Of a stretch of 64,000 bases of DNA, positions 38,930-48,901 are shown in pieces. Numbering within the stretch: the first letter of the stretch is position 1; every line of letters starts with the position of its first letter. Location: assembly GCF_017874535.1 (NCBI RefSeq), contig NZ_JAGGLS010000001.1, positions 368,870-432,869 on the forward strand, written 5' to 3'. The translations under genes were made by a program, and so were the position numbers. The notes beneath the pieces are model-generated. The model made no database searches. It worked only from the letters and a program-made list of their open reading frames with translations, and was not told where the DNA came from. Source of the stretch: Anaerococcus nagyae (lineage in GTDB: Bacteria; Bacillota; Clostridia; Tissierellales; Peptoniphilaceae).

Positions 38930-40396
38930 TTACTCATCCCAGGCAGTAACTTCATTTATATATGGATCAAGTTCTCTTATATTTTTTGGATTAAAGACTG
39001 GATCCTTACCTTCATTCAACTGTTTCATATAATCATCATATACAGATACTGATATTTTACCTAGGAATATAAGAACTATAAGATTTATTACCGCCATAAT
39101 TCCCATGAAAACATCTCCTAAATTCCATACTACAGAAAAATCTCCTACACAACCTAAAATTATAGCTATTAAAACTAAAATTCTATAAATCCTTAGTGCA
39201 TTTCTACCCAAATTTAAGTTTAGTACATTGTTTTCACCATAATAGTAATTACCTATTATAGAGGAAAAAGCAAACATTAGTATACAAAATGATAAGAAAT
39301 AATTTGCCCAGTTACCCACTTCATTAGCTAGTGCTGCTTGAGTTATTTCTAGTCCTTGAAGACTAGAATTATAAATTCCTTCACCACCTAATATGACTAC
39401 AAAAGCTGTAGCAGAGCATACTAAGATAGTATCAAGATATACACCTAGTGCTTGAATAAGACCCTGTTTTGCTGGGTGAGATACATCTGCTACTGCAGAA
39501 GCATTTGGAACGGCACCCATACCAGCTTCATTTGAAAATAAACCACGTCTTATACCATTTAGTATAGCTGTTCCGAAAAGTCCTCCAAAACCTGCCTTTA
39601 GATTAAAAGCACTTTCAAATATTACACCAAACATATGAGGAACTAACTTAATATTTTTAATAATAATAAATAAAACAACAAGTATATAGGCAATAGCCAT
39701 AACTGGTACAATTAAGCTTGTTACATCCGCTATTCTTTGTAAGCCACCAAAAATAATTATTCCAGCAAGAATTATAAGAATTAATGCAATAATTTTCTTA
39801 TTTACACCGAATGAAGAATTAAATCCAGCTGCAATAGTATTTGCTTGCATAGCATTGAAATTTATACCATAGACTATAGATATTACAACTGAAAACACAA
39901 TTGCAAGTTTAGGCTTATTTAATGCTTTTCTTATATAATACGCAGGACCACCCTTAAAAGTTCCATCAGGATTTTTTTCTTTAAAAACTTGACCTAAAGT
40001 ATTTTCTACAAAAGATGAAGCACCTCCAATTAAAGCTGTAATCCACATCCAAAAAACTGCTCCAGGACCTCCAGTGGATATAGCAGCTGCAACACCAACA
40101 ATATTTCCAGTACCAATATGACTTGCTGCCGAAATTGTAAAAGCCTTAAATGGCGATATAGAATCTTTATTCTTAGCAGGTGCAGTTATAAGTTTATTAG
40201 CATGGCCAATATTAGTAATCTGACCTGCTCTAATCTTAACTGTATAATATATACCAATTGCAAGTAGCAAGGGAATTAATATATATGTATATATGGTATC
40301 ACTGAACAAACCAGTAGTCATATTAAAGGCTTCTTCACGTAAGCCTTGACTTTTTAAATTACCTATTTCGCTAATAGTTTGAGATATATTTATCAT
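38930..40396 (-). CDS. Alanine/glycine:cation (AGCS family) amino-acid symporter, probably for glutamine
   Basis: 488 residues with about 10-11 membrane segments. AGCS signature blocks are visible: SHIGTGNIVGVAAAISTGGPGAVFWMW, FGTAILNGIRRGLFSNEAGMG and the PNASAVADVSHPAKQGLIQ region. Members use Na+ to import Ala, Gly or Gln. It is 9 nt downstream of glutaminase, the same pairing as glsA-glnT (ybgJ-ybgH) of Bacillus, so glutamine is the likely substrate. That assignment is inferred from context. Confidence 0.92.
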   Translation of the reverse strand: MINISQTISEIGNLKSQGLREEAFNMTTGLFSDTIYTYILIPLLLAIGIYYTVKIRAGQITNIGHANKLITAPAKNKDSISPFKAFTISAASHIGTGNIVGVAAAISTGGPGAVFWMWITALIGGASSFVENTLGQVFKEKNPDGTFKGGPAYYIRKALNKPKLAIVFSVVISIVYGINFNAMQANTIAAGFNSSFGVNKKIIALILIILAGIIIFGGLQRIADVTSLIVPVMAIAYILVVLFIIIKNIKLVPHMFGVIFESAFNLKAGFGGLFGTAILNGIRRGLFSNEAGMGAVPNASAVADVSHPAKQGLIQALGVYLDTILVCSATAFVVILGGEGIYNSSLQGLEITQAALANEVGNWANYFLSFCILMFAFSSIIGNYYYGENNVLNLNLGRNALRIYRILVLIAIILGCVGDFSVVWNLGDVFMGIMAVINLIVLIFLGKISVSVYDDYMKQLNEGKDPVFNPKNIRELDPYINEVTAWDE

Positions 40397-40405
40397 AAAA
40401 GCTCC

Positions 40406-41335
40406 TTATAAAAAAATATTTAAATCTAATTCATTTGAAAGAATTTTCAAAAGATTCGTACCCCTAACACTGTTTCCACTCTCATCAAGTCTTGGAGAAT
40501 AAACACATATTCCATATTTTCCAGGAACAACTCCAAGTATGGCTCCACTTACTCCACTTTTTGAAGGTATGCCAACTTCTAATAAATATTGACCGCTTTT
40601 TTCATACATTCCACAGCTAGCCATTTGAGAAATAACTGTTTTTACAATTTCTTTTGAAATTATTTCCTCTGATTGATCAATACTTACTCCTCCATTAGCA
40701 AGTATTGCACCAATATGTGCTAACTGACTAGAATTTAGGCCTATTGAACAATTTCTTATGTATAAATCCAAGATCTTTTCTGCATCATCAGTGAAAATTT
40801 CTTTGCTCTTTAAATAATAAGCTATAGCTCTATTTATGTCTGTCGTCTGCATTTCTGAAAGATATACTTCTTCAATGAGTCTAATATCATTACTATTTGC
40901 CAACTTCCTAACCATATTTATAGTTCTATCAAATTTATCAAGGATATCATCGCCTTTTATAAGTGAAGAAGTTGTAATAGCCCCTGCGTTAATAAATGGA
41001 TTTGATGGTTTATCATCTATAGGTATAACGGAGTTAAACTTATACTTAGATGCTTCAGTTCCAATTTTTTTAAATACGGTATCTGCATCATTATCTTTTA
41101 ATGCCATAATCAAGGATATAACTTTCGAAATTGATTGCATAGAAAAAACAGTATCTGTATCACCAAATTCATATAACCCTCCATCTACACTGACTATAGA
41201 AAGCGCAAAGTTTTCTGGGTTCACATTAGCAAGTTCTGGTATATAAGTAGCCACTTTTCCCTTGCCAATGTAGATTTCGCTTTTTTTAATAGATCTGTCT
41301 ATTATTTCCAATATTTCTTGATTTTCTTTATACAT
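40406..41335 (-). CDS. glsA: Glutaminase
   Basis: 309 residues, serine-dependent beta-lactamase-like glutaminase. The Ser/Lys pair lies in TVFSMQSISKVISL (~residue 66), and the family blocks SNPFINAGAI, CSIGLNSSQLAHIGAILANGG and GIPSKSGVSGAILGVVPG are intact. It hydrolyses glutamine to glutamate and ammonia in the cytoplasm. First gene of a two-gene operon with the AGCS symporter. SD AAGGAGGTGA precedes the ATG. The glutamate formed would enter the 2-hydroxyglutarate pathway encoded just upstream. Confidence 0.95.
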   Translation of the reverse strand: MYKENQEILEIIDRSIKKSEIYIGKGKVATYIPELANVNPENFALSIVSVDGGLYEFGDTDTVFSMQSISKVISLIMALKDNDADTVFKKIGTEASKYKFNSVIPIDDKPSNPFINAGAITTSSLIKGDDILDKFDRTINMVRKLANSNDIRLIEEVYLSEMQTTDINRAIAYYLKSKEIFTDDAEKILDLYIRNCSIGLNSSQLAHIGAILANGGVSIDQSEEIISKEIVKTVISQMASCGMYEKSGQYLLEVGIPSKSGVSGAILGVVPGKYGICVYSPRLDESGNSVRGTNLLKILSNELDLNIFL

Positions 41336-41358
41336 ATTTCACCTCCTTACCATAGAAT

Positions 41359-41387
41359 ATTATATCATATATGTGATAACGTTCCCA
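41359..41387 (-). promoter_or_regulatory. glsA promoter with cre-like site
   Basis: The -10 TATAAT is at 41364-41359. The sequence TGGGAACGTTATCA (41387-41374) overlaps the -35 position. It matches 9 of 11 defined bases of the cre consensus TGWAANCGNTNWCA and shares TATGRRAAYGTTATCACAT with the promoter at 52630. Confidence 0.5.
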
Positions 41388-41487
41388 TAGTTTTTTGAAT
41401 ATTTTTTATAATTTATTATTAAAAATACTGTCATTAAAATCAATATTTTAATATATTTTAAGATTATATCAATATATAAAACCATAC

Positions 41488-41526
41488 TAAAAAACTGACT
41501 ACTATGATTTCATAGCAGTCAGTTTC
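41488..41526 (-). terminator. Terminator of the hgdCAB genes
   Basis: AAACTGACTACTATG (from 41492) pairs with CATAGCAGTCAGTTT (to 41525) with one mismatch. The minus-strand exit is CAGTTTTTTAG. It follows the hgdB stop by about 50 nt. Confidence 0.85.
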
Positions 41527-41576
41527 TTCTCTTAACTTATTAATTTATATATTTTCTTTTTAAGAATTTTTAATTA

Positions 41577-42725
41577 TTAAAATCTGTTTAATTCAACTAA
41601 ATCAGATAAAGTTTCTAATTGAGTTCTAACTTGCGCAAAGTCTGACATTGTTTGATCATATCCCATTTTAATTAATGGAATACCAGCTTTATCATATGCC
41701 TTTTTAAGTGATGGATATTCCATTTCCTCAGTATCATTGAATGTCATCATGAAAAGTATACAAGCATCTGCATCTCTTTCTAATGCTTGATTTAAAACGT
41801 ATTTTGGTCTTTTTGTTATATCTGGGTCATAAAGAAGTGGATCTTCATCCATTCTTGCAAATTGATCAGCTAAAGCTACATATGGGTCTTCAATATTTGT
41901 ATCTACATCTACTTTAAAACCTCTTGACTCAGCTGCTACGTCATCATCTACAACGTTTACTTCATACTCATCAAGAACCTCTAGTAAACCATCATTATCA
42001 GTTATCACACCACTTGTTACTACTCTTGGACCATCCCATTCTTCTTTTTCCATATTTTTTAATTGATTAACCAAATCTTCTAATAATTCATTATATTCTT
42101 CTTTTAGCATTAAGAATGAACTCTTTAAAACATTTGATCTATCTTTAGTAGAAATAGTTTGTCTATGGTCTCCTGCAAGTTTAGTAAACTCTCTCTTTAG
42201 TTCTCTATTTTTATTATAAATTTCGAAAGTTTCTTTAAATTTGCTCTCATCAATTTCATCAATGCCAAGTGCTGCTTTTAGTTCATCAGCGGCTCTTCTA
42301 AACATCTTTGCATTGTATGTAATACCAAATTTTTCTTTTCTATGTTGGCCGTGATTAATAAATACCATTGGTATTTTATCTCCTACAGCAACTTTATAGT
42401 TTTGAGATAATGGTCTAAGTGTATCATCTAAAGTTGTTACCATTGTTGCAGATAAACCATCTAAAGAACCGTCTAATGCCATTTCCATACATCTCATGGC
42501 TAAAGAGTAGTAGAATGTTGGGAAGTATTGCTTAGCAAGATCTATTGATCCTTCTCCACCCCAAATACCTATTGGAACTGCTCCTGCTGCATGAATGATT
42601 TCTTCAGGAGCGTAGTAAGGGAAAACCCCTACTACTTGTTTACCTTCTGCTAGATAATTATCAATTTGCTCACGTTGGTTATGAGCAATATGATCAAATT
42701 TTTCTAATAGTTGATTTATTTCCAT
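41577..42725 (-). CDS. hgdB: 2-Hydroxyglutaryl-CoA dehydratase, beta subunit
   Basis: 382 residues. The blocks GVFPYYAPEEIIHAAGAVPIG and VVTSGVITDNDGLLEVLDEY, together with several Cys (for example MRCMEMALDG), mark the HgdB/FldC-type dehydratase family. With HgdA it forms the dehydratase, carrying [4Fe-4S] clusters, that converts 2-hydroxyglutaryl-CoA to glutaconyl-CoA after one-electron activation by HgdC. It lies 25 nt after hgdA. Substrate is inferred from the gct and gcd genes beside it. Confidence 0.93.
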   Translation of the reverse strand: MEINQLLEKFDHIAHNQREQIDNYLAEGKQVVGVFPYYAPEEIIHAAGAVPIGIWGGEGSIDLAKQYFPTFYYSLAMRCMEMALDGSLDGLSATMVTTLDDTLRPLSQNYKVAVGDKIPMVFINHGQHRKEKFGITYNAKMFRRAADELKAALGIDEIDESKFKETFEIYNKNRELKREFTKLAGDHRQTISTKDRSNVLKSSFLMLKEEYNELLEDLVNQLKNMEKEEWDGPRVVTSGVITDNDGLLEVLDEYEVNVVDDDVAAESRGFKVDVDTNIEDPYVALADQFARMDEDPLLYDPDITKRPKYVLNQALERDADACILFMMTFNDTEEMEYPSLKKAYDKAGIPLIKMGYDQTMSDFAQVRTQLETLSDLVELNRF

Positions 42726-42750
42726 TTTATTTTATTCTCCTGTTTTGAAA

Positions 42751-44127
42751 TTATTGAGCTTGTTTGTTCTTATCATCTGAAGTCTTGTTTAATTTTTTTT
42801 CTAATTCAGAGATTTCTGTATTGTCATGGTTAGTATATTGGTCTTCACCTTTAGAAAGTCTTTCATCACGTCTTTCATTCATGATTTCTATAAGACCTTG
42901 AACACGTGTTTTATATTGTTCTTCTGAGAAGTTTCTTGAATCCGCTTGATCTCCATCGAAGTTTACTACTGGAATATCTAGAGAATCTCTCCATTGTCTC
43001 TCCATTTCTGGCATAGCTCCTGACCATGGTTTGCATGATCTATTGTAGTTAACTAAAGCGCCATCTATACCATTATCACGAGCCATATTAGCTCTCCATT
43101 CAACTCCATCTTCTATACATACAGAACATGGAGCCTTAGAATAAGCTGCTGCCATTTCACGTATTCCATCATATTGGAATCCAAATGCTGGAGCATATAC
43201 TACTGCAGCTACGTTTACGCCCGCTTCTTCTAATGGTTCAAATAATTTACGCAATCCTGGCCAACATGGAATTCCTTCAAATAGAATTCTATGTTCTTCT
43301 GGTTTAGTCCATGTAGATGTACCTTCTTTAATTGATTGTTCATATTCTTCAGCTAATAGTTCAAATCCTCTAGCAGCTCTTTCATCAACTCTTGCTGTTA
43401 CAATATCAGCCATGTGATTAAATAGATCAAATCCACTTAATGGTGATGGTTTATAAGCCATGTAGTTACATGCTTTAAGCCAAGCAGCTGCAGTTCTATT
43501 TGCTGTATCACAAGCTTTATCAAACTTTTCTTGGTCAAATTTCTTGCCTGTGATTTCTTCTAATTGGTCTATAGCATATTCAAATTGTCCTACCATGTAG
43601 TCAATTTTTTCTTCTGAAACATCCCCTGTATTTTGGAATGGAAAATCTACCATTACCATTGGAATATCGTGGATTCTAGCTATATTTTCATACCATTTAG
43701 TCATCATATTACAAATGTTGTTACAGCATAGTACTAAGTCTGGCATAGGCATTTTTCTAGAATCTGAAGGTTCTCCTGCAGCATAAGCTAAAGAAATTCT
43801 AGCATAACCGCAGATATCGTTATCATATCCCATATCTTCGGCTTTTTTACAAAGTCTTAGACCATCTTTTTTGGCAGCTGTTGTTGCAGCATGGTTTTCA
43901 GGATATACACAGTGGATTCCAAAAGCTTTTGCAATCTCAATTGGGAATTTAGAAGAAGTCCATGCAATTAATTCTCCTCTTTCTTTTGCTTCCCACGCAT
44001 CATTATAAATATTATCTACTAAGTCAGATAAAACTTTTTTCGCTGGTGGATTACCATCTATTGGACGAGGTTTTCCACTTGCTTTCGGTTTTGTATTTTC
44101 AGTTTTTGTAGTTTGTTTAGTTTCCAT
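42751..44127 (-). CDS. hgdA: 2-Hydroxyglutaryl-CoA dehydratase, alpha subunit
   Basis: 458 residues. An N-terminal basic stretch precedes the dehydratase fold. Cysteine-rich family blocks are present: GIHCVYPENHAA, MPDLVLCCNNICNMMTKWYE and NYNRSCKPWSGAMPEMERQW. It pairs with HgdB. Gene order hgdC-hgdA-hgdB with gaps of 9 and 25 nt is that of Acidaminococcus. Length is close to the known HgdA (~477). Confidence 0.94.
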   Translation of the reverse strand: METKQTTKTENTKPKASGKPRPIDGNPPAKKVLSDLVDNIYNDAWEAKERGELIAWTSSKFPIEIAKAFGIHCVYPENHAATTAAKKDGLRLCKKAEDMGYDNDICGYARISLAYAAGEPSDSRKMPMPDLVLCCNNICNMMTKWYENIARIHDIPMVMVDFPFQNTGDVSEEKIDYMVGQFEYAIDQLEEITGKKFDQEKFDKACDTANRTAAAWLKACNYMAYKPSPLSGFDLFNHMADIVTARVDERAARGFELLAEEYEQSIKEGTSTWTKPEEHRILFEGIPCWPGLRKLFEPLEEAGVNVAAVVYAPAFGFQYDGIREMAAAYSKAPCSVCIEDGVEWRANMARDNGIDGALVNYNRSCKPWSGAMPEMERQWRDSLDIPVVNFDGDQADSRNFSEEQYKTRVQGLIEIMNERRDERLSKGEDQYTNHDNTEISELEKKLNKTSDDKNKQAQ

Positions 44128-44136
44128 TATAACCTC

Positions 44137-44958
44137 CTACTTATTAGCATTCATAGCCATTTCTCTTTTTTTTGTATTCTCTAATTTTTGATAAGCTAAG
44201 AGAGCAGCACCTAAAGCTCCTACTACTTGGGAGTACTCAGATGTTTTTATTTCATGGCCTATATTTTCTTCTAGAGCTCTTTTCATTCCATCATTTAAAG
44301 CTACTCCACCAGTGAATACTACATCATCTTTAATGCCAACTCTTTTCGCAAGAGCGCCTACACGGCTTGCTATTGCATTATGAATTCCTTTTACTATATT
44401 GGGTTTATTGGTTCCTTTAGAAAGTTGACTTATTACTTCTGATTCTGCAAATACTGTACATGTAGAAGAAATCTCTACAGCCTGATCTGCCTGAGCATCT
44501 AATTTTTCCAAATCTTCAAGATCTACCTCAAGCCTATCTGCTATAACATCTAAGAACTTACCAGTTCCAGCAGCACACTTATCATTCATTACAAAGTTAT
44601 CTAGGATTCCATTATCTCCTATAGAAAGAGCCTTAGAATCTTGACCACCGATATCAATAATTGTCTTTACACTTGGGAATAAAAAATATGCTCCCTTAGC
44701 ATGACATGTTAATTCTGACATTTGATAGTCAGCTAATTCGAAAGTTTTTCTACCATAGCCTGTAGCCATAATAAATCCCATATCGTCACTGGTTAAATCT
44801 GTATCTTTAAAAACTTCTTCCATTACTCTCTTTGGTCCAGAAGTTCCTGCACCAACTCCTATTACAGCTGTAGATACAATATCTTTACCATTTTTCAAAA
44901 TAACTGCTTTAGTAGCAGTAGATCCTACATCTACACCTAGGGTATATAAATCGTCCAT
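44137..44958 (-). CDS. hgdC: 2-Hydroxyglutaryl-CoA dehydratase activator (component A)
   Basis: 273 residues, ASKHA-fold ATPase. The phosphate-1 motif is GVDVGSTATKAVIL, and IDIGGQDSKAL is the phosphate-2 region. Cys128 (NDKCAAGTGKFLD) and Cys167 (STCTVFAESEVISQL) are the ligands of the [4Fe-4S] cluster shared across the homodimer. It injects one electron into HgdAB at the cost of ATP. A hairpin lies upstream, between gcdA and hgdC, so it may be expressed partly from its own promoter. Confidence 0.95.
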   Translation of the reverse strand: MDDLYTLGVDVGSTATKAVILKNGKDIVSTAVIGVGAGTSGPKRVMEEVFKDTDLTSDDMGFIMATGYGRKTFELADYQMSELTCHAKGAYFLFPSVKTIIDIGGQDSKALSIGDNGILDNFVMNDKCAAGTGKFLDVIADRLEVDLEDLEKLDAQADQAVEISSTCTVFAESEVISQLSKGTNKPNIVKGIHNAIASRVGALAKRVGIKDDVVFTGGVALNDGMKRALEENIGHEIKTSEYSQVVGALGAALLAYQKLENTKKREMAMNANK

Positions 44959-45036
44959 AAAATCACTCTTCCTTATATATATTAGTCTCGAAAACTCGAG
45001 TATTTTAACATTTCTATCAGTATCATCATACTCATT

Positions 45037-45068
45037 TGAAAAGCTAATTCAATTGAATTAGCTTTTTA
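45037..45068 (-). terminator. Hairpin between gcdA and hgdC (possible partial terminator)
   Basis: AAAAGCTAATTC (45039-45050) pairs perfectly with GAATTAGCTTTT (45055-45066). The minus-strand T-run is short (TTTTCAAA), so it may attenuate rather than fully stop gctAB-gcdA transcription before hgdCAB. Confidence 0.6.
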
Positions 45069-45102
45069 AAATTTATGAATGTTAAATTATTATAATTAAA
45101 AA

Positions 45103-46845
45103 TTATCCTTTAATTATTCTAGGAAGTATCATTTGATGAACTGGACAAATTTCTTGTTTATTTTGGTAGCTGGATTCTGTAAATGCAACCATATAATTTC
45201 TCATAGCATTTAAGTTTACAACTTCATCTACCATACCAGTTATAGCTGTATACATTGGTTTTGATTTTTCTTTATAATCTTGTATCAACGCATTCATTTT
45301 TTCAATAGTATCATCTAAGCTTTTGCCTGCTTTATTATCTTTAACAAGCCTTCTTGAATACATTGCTATAGATGCAGTTTCACCATTCATTACATTTATT
45401 TCAGTAGCTGCAGTACCTAATGAGAAGGCATTTGTATCATTACCTTGAGGTCCACCTAGTACATAGTGAGCTGCTGCAGTACCTTTTCTAAGAGTAATCT
45501 CCATTTGTGGTATATTAGAATTTTGTATAGAATAAATCAATGATTGTCCAAGTCCTAATAATTCAGCTTTCTCAGCCTCATCACCTACGTCTATTCCTGT
45601 AGTATCTTGAATCCAAATTATAGGCAATTTATCTCTTGCACATAAGGTTACAAATTCATTTAATTTTATAAGACCTTGTCTATATAATTTTCCACCTACT
45701 CCGACACTACCACTAGCTTTATATTCTGGATAGTTCATAAGTAAGCCTTGAGCATTAGCTATTATTGCTGTAGGTAAGCCATTAACTTTTGCTATTCCTG
45801 TAATCATTTCAGGACCATAACCTTTTTTAAATTCTTCGAACTCTGATCCATCTATTAATCTAGCTATTACTTGATACATATCATATGGCTTTTTAGTATT
45901 CATTGGTAATATACTGTATATATCATCAGCTGAGAATAATGGATCTTTTGGATCATCTACTCTAAAGAAGTCTAAATCATAGGCAGGTAGCATATCTACA
46001 AATTTTCTTATGCCGTGTAATACACCTTGTTCATTTGAGTAAACTTCTCTCATAAATCCTGTTTCAGCAAAGTGAATACCAACTGATCCTGGAGGAGCTG
46101 TAACACCGGCAGATTCAGTAGATTTGATTATATCTTGAGCACCCTCTTCGTCTATATAACCTTTTGGATTCATACCACCAACTATACCAGCACCACCTAC
46201 TGCCATATTAGCATCTTTATGAGCTACTATAACTGTTGGAGAAATTGAGTGATAGCCACCACCAGCAGGGTTTGTTCCCCAAATCCCTACTATTACTGGT
46301 ATACCTAATTGGTTAAGTTCAGAGTTTCTGTAGAAAGGTGTACCACCACCACGTCTATTTGCATAAACTTTTTCTTGTTCATCAAGTTTTACACCTGAAC
46401 AGTTAAGTACATATACCAAAGGAATATTAAGTCTTTTAGCTGTATCACTTGCCCTTACTAAGTTTTCCGCTTGACCAGCTACCCATGCACCAGCAAGTTT
46501 TTTATTATCAGATCCAACTATCAAACACCATTTACCAGCTACTTTTCCTAGACCCTTTACGATGCCAGTTGATCCATTCTTATTTCCTTCTGGATTGAAT
46601 AATGAGTTTAATGGAACAAAAGTTTTGTCATCTACCAATTCGTGAATTCTTTGTAGAACTGTCCATTCTCCTCTTTCGTTAACTTTCTCATCTGGCTTAC
46701 CAGCAGCCTGTACTTCTTTTATAGCATCTCTTATTTCGTTCTCAACGGCAGTTAGTAAATCACAATTTTCACTATCTATTGAATCAATTTCTGATCCAAT
46801 AGTTTTCATATTTTGAAAATAAGGATGTAATGTATAATTTCCCAT
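45103..46845 (-). CDS. gcdA: Glutaconyl-CoA decarboxylase, alpha (carboxyltransferase) subunit
   Basis: 580 residues, close to the known GcdA (587). Carboxyltransferase blocks include NSLFNPEGNKNGSTGIVKGL, GGGTPFYRNSELNQLGIPVI, NPAGGGYHSISPTVIVAHKD and GPQGNDTNAFSLGTAATEI. It moves the carboxyl of glutaconyl-CoA to the biotin of GcdC, giving crotonyl-CoA. It lies 15 nt after gctB. The membrane and biotin subunits (gcdDCB) are encoded apart at 60017-61989. Confidence 0.95.
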   Translation of the reverse strand: MGNYTLHPYFQNMKTIGSEIDSIDSENCDLLTAVENEIRDAIKEVQAAGKPDEKVNERGEWTVLQRIHELVDDKTFVPLNSLFNPEGNKNGSTGIVKGLGKVAGKWCLIVGSDNKKLAGAWVAGQAENLVRASDTAKRLNIPLVYVLNCSGVKLDEQEKVYANRRGGGTPFYRNSELNQLGIPVIVGIWGTNPAGGGYHSISPTVIVAHKDANMAVGGAGIVGGMNPKGYIDEEGAQDIIKSTESAGVTAPPGSVGIHFAETGFMREVYSNEQGVLHGIRKFVDMLPAYDLDFFRVDDPKDPLFSADDIYSILPMNTKKPYDMYQVIARLIDGSEFEEFKKGYGPEMITGIAKVNGLPTAIIANAQGLLMNYPEYKASGSVGVGGKLYRQGLIKLNEFVTLCARDKLPIIWIQDTTGIDVGDEAEKAELLGLGQSLIYSIQNSNIPQMEITLRKGTAAAHYVLGGPQGNDTNAFSLGTAATEINVMNGETASIAMYSRRLVKDNKAGKSLDDTIEKMNALIQDYKEKSKPMYTAITGMVDEVVNLNAMRNYMVAFTESSYQNKQEICPVHQMILPRIIKG

Positions 46846-46860
46846 AAATTATCCCTTCTA

Positions 46861-47655
46861 TCAGTCCTTAGGAACTTTGATGAACGCTTGAGTTGGGTCG
46901 ATCTCTTCTCTTATAAGTTTAATAATTTCTGGACTTGGAGCCTCTAAAGCAACAGCTTTGTCTGTATCAATTTCAAATCCAGTATTTTCTACAATTTCTT
47001 CAATTGAAGAAGTTGGATAGTATCCAGCTAGATACATTCTTTTAGTTTCTTCATCAAACTTTAAGATCCCCTTGTCTGTAACGACCATCTTAGGTCCTCT
47101 ATTTCCTGGAAGACCAGCTCTTTCACGTCCACCAGGACCATCCATATAACCTGGTGATGTTACATAGTCTACTTGTTCAATAAATCTTCTTTTTTCGTGT
47201 TGCATCATTATTACAGTATCTACATATGTAGCTATACCATTTGCTCCACCTGAACCTGTAAATCTAGTTTTTGGATTATTGTAATCACCTATAACTGTTG
47301 AGTTTACGTTTCCATAAGGATCTATTTGAGCTCCACCTATGAATGCTATCATTCTATTTTCATCATGTAACCATTCGTTTGTTTCAAAACCAATAAATCT
47401 ATAGTTTGGCCATTGAACAGCACAATGAGCCATTAATCTAATATCACCTACAGAAGTTGGTACTTCAATTGGTTTACAATCCATAAGACCTGATTCCACA
47501 ATTATTTTACAATTTGGTGCAAATACAGTTTTTGCAACTGACGCTCCTATTAATGGAAGACCTGTTCCTACTATAACTATTTGTCCATCTTCAATTTGTT
47601 GAGCTATAGTTATAGCTTGCATCTCTCTTATAGTGTAATTTTCATAATTACTCAT
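46861..47655 (-). CDS. gctB: Glutaconate CoA-transferase, beta subunit
   Basis: 264 residues. Glu54 in KIIVESGLMDC aligns with the catalytic glutamate (beta-E54) of the Acidaminococcus enzyme that forms the CoA thioester. Further family text: HCAVQWPNYRFIGFETNEW, IAFIGGAQIDPYGNVN and GSGGANGIATYVD. Its ATG overlaps the gctA stop by 8 nt, as expected for subunits made in equal amounts. Activates 2-hydroxyglutarate with CoA from acetyl- or glutaconyl-CoA. Confidence 0.94.
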   Translation of the reverse strand: MSNYENYTIREMQAITIAQQIEDGQIVIVGTGLPLIGASVAKTVFAPNCKIIVESGLMDCKPIEVPTSVGDIRLMAHCAVQWPNYRFIGFETNEWLHDENRMIAFIGGAQIDPYGNVNSTVIGDYNNPKTRFTGSGGANGIATYVDTVIMMQHEKRRFIEQVDYVTSPGYMDGPGGRERAGLPGNRGPKMVVTDKGILKFDEETKRMYLAGYYPTSSIEEIVENTGFEIDTDKAVALEAPSPEIIKLIREEIDPTQAFIKVPKD

Positions 47656-48652
47656 TATCGCTATCCTCTCCCTTTTCTTCGTTATCTGCTTGTTTCTTTA
47701 ACACATCTGTAGCATATCCATAGCCTTGAACTGCCATAATATTTAGCAATGTTTCTAGGCCTATTTTTTCTAGATATTCACTATGATCTTTGAAATTATA
47801 TATATATTCTTGAACAAAAGCTTTAAATCCTTCTTCTGTTTTTGAAACTTGTTCATACATTCTTAAGAAGTTAGCATCATAATCGTAATAACCATAACAT
47901 TGTGAAGGATGAGCTCCTTTTGGTACATGAACTACAGCATCTACGCACATACCTGGGATTGTATTTTTAGTAGGATCACGTCTTATATCTTCATTGCTCA
48001 TAAGTTCTTCACATGTTACTATTGTTTTCTTAGCAGCTATAGCTATATCTACATCATGGAATTCATCACCAATAATTCTTGTTGTTCCATCAGGTGAGCA
48101 AACTTGAGCGTGAATTATAGCAGTATCGATTTGAGGAACTGGAACTGCTACAACTTTATCGTCACCAGAAAATGGGTCAGTTACATAGAAGAACTTATCA
48201 TTTGGTAATTTATCTATTTTTTCTCTTTCTTCTTTAGAAATACCCCATTTATCAACCAAGTCTGTTCCTTGCATAAGTTTTACAGGAAGATATGGTAATC
48301 CTAAAGATGCAGCGTGAAGTCTAAGCATTTCCACATCTTGAGAATAATCTTCCATTAAAAGAGTTCCATTTTCAGCTTTAGCCCTAAATCTTCTTAATAC
48401 ATTAGAAAATCCTGAGTTTGCTGTATAACAGTTTATATAAGCTTTTACTCTATCTTCTCCTATAAGAAGGTCCCAATCACCGCCAGCAGGTCCACCTTCT
48501 CCTATAAAATCTTTTTGTCCTTGTCTTAAAATTTCATGTATAGCAGCATATGGTCTTCTATTTGTTGTAAAGCCGCCAAGACATAGAGTATCTCCATCCT
48601 CTACATAACGTTTAACAGCATCATGAAGGCTAGTTACCTTAGTATTTTTCAT
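47648..48652 (-). CDS. gctA: Glutaconate CoA-transferase, alpha subunit
   Basis: 334 residues; family blocks are SLHDAVKRYVEDGDTLCLGG, EGGPAGGDWDLLIGEDRVKA, TGTDLVDKWGI-type text (QGTDLVDKWGISKEE) and IDTAIIHAQVCSPDGTTRII. Pairs with GctB. The C-terminal ~15 residues are acidic (NEEKGEDSDNE). The start follows a 47-nt gap after a small acidic-protein gene, so it is probably read through from the LRR gene promoter. Confidence 0.94.
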   Translation of the reverse strand: MKNTKVTSLHDAVKRYVEDGDTLCLGGFTTNRRPYAAIHEILRQGQKDFIGEGGPAGGDWDLLIGEDRVKAYINCYTANSGFSNVLRRFRAKAENGTLLMEDYSQDVEMLRLHAASLGLPYLPVKLMQGTDLVDKWGISKEEREKIDKLPNDKFFYVTDPFSGDDKVVAVPVPQIDTAIIHAQVCSPDGTTRIIGDEFHDVDIAIAAKKTIVTCEELMSNEDIRRDPTKNTIPGMCVDAVVHVPKGAHPSQCYGYYDYDANFLRMYEQVSKTEEGFKAFVQEYIYNFKDHSEYLEKIGLETLLNIMAVQGYGYATDVLKKQADNEEKGEDSDNE

Positions 48653-48699
48653 TTATAATCCTTTCATTATTAAATTATGTAATTTAAAAAATATAAACT

Positions 48700-48858
48700 T
48701 TATTTGTTATCATTTCCAAATTCTGGAGTTTTTGGAATATCAAAATCATCAATTGTGACTTTTTCAGGTATTGGATCTTCATACTCAACTATAACATCAT
48801 AGTCTTTATTACTATTTTTTACATGGATTGAGTATTCTTCCTTTATTGTCTTACTCAA
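48700..48858 (-). CDS. Small acidic protein of 52 residues, unknown function
   Basis: Starts with TTG (48858-48856) preceded by the SD AGAGGTA, and runs MSKTIKEEYSIHVKNSNKDY to a TAA after FGNDNK. It is rich in Asp/Glu with a beta-like middle (DYDVIVEYEDPIPEK) and no membrane segment. It fills most of the gap between the LRR gene (43 nt) and gctA (47 nt), same strand, no terminator between. No family recognised. Function might relate to regulation or assembly of the glutamate pathway, but this is speculation. Confidence 0.6.
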   Translation of the reverse strand: MSKTIKEEYSIHVKNSNKDYDVIVEYEDPIPEKVTIDDFDIPKTPEFGNDNK

Positions 48859-48901
48859 TATATACCTCTTTCTTAAAAATTATTTTTATATAAAACTTAA
48901 G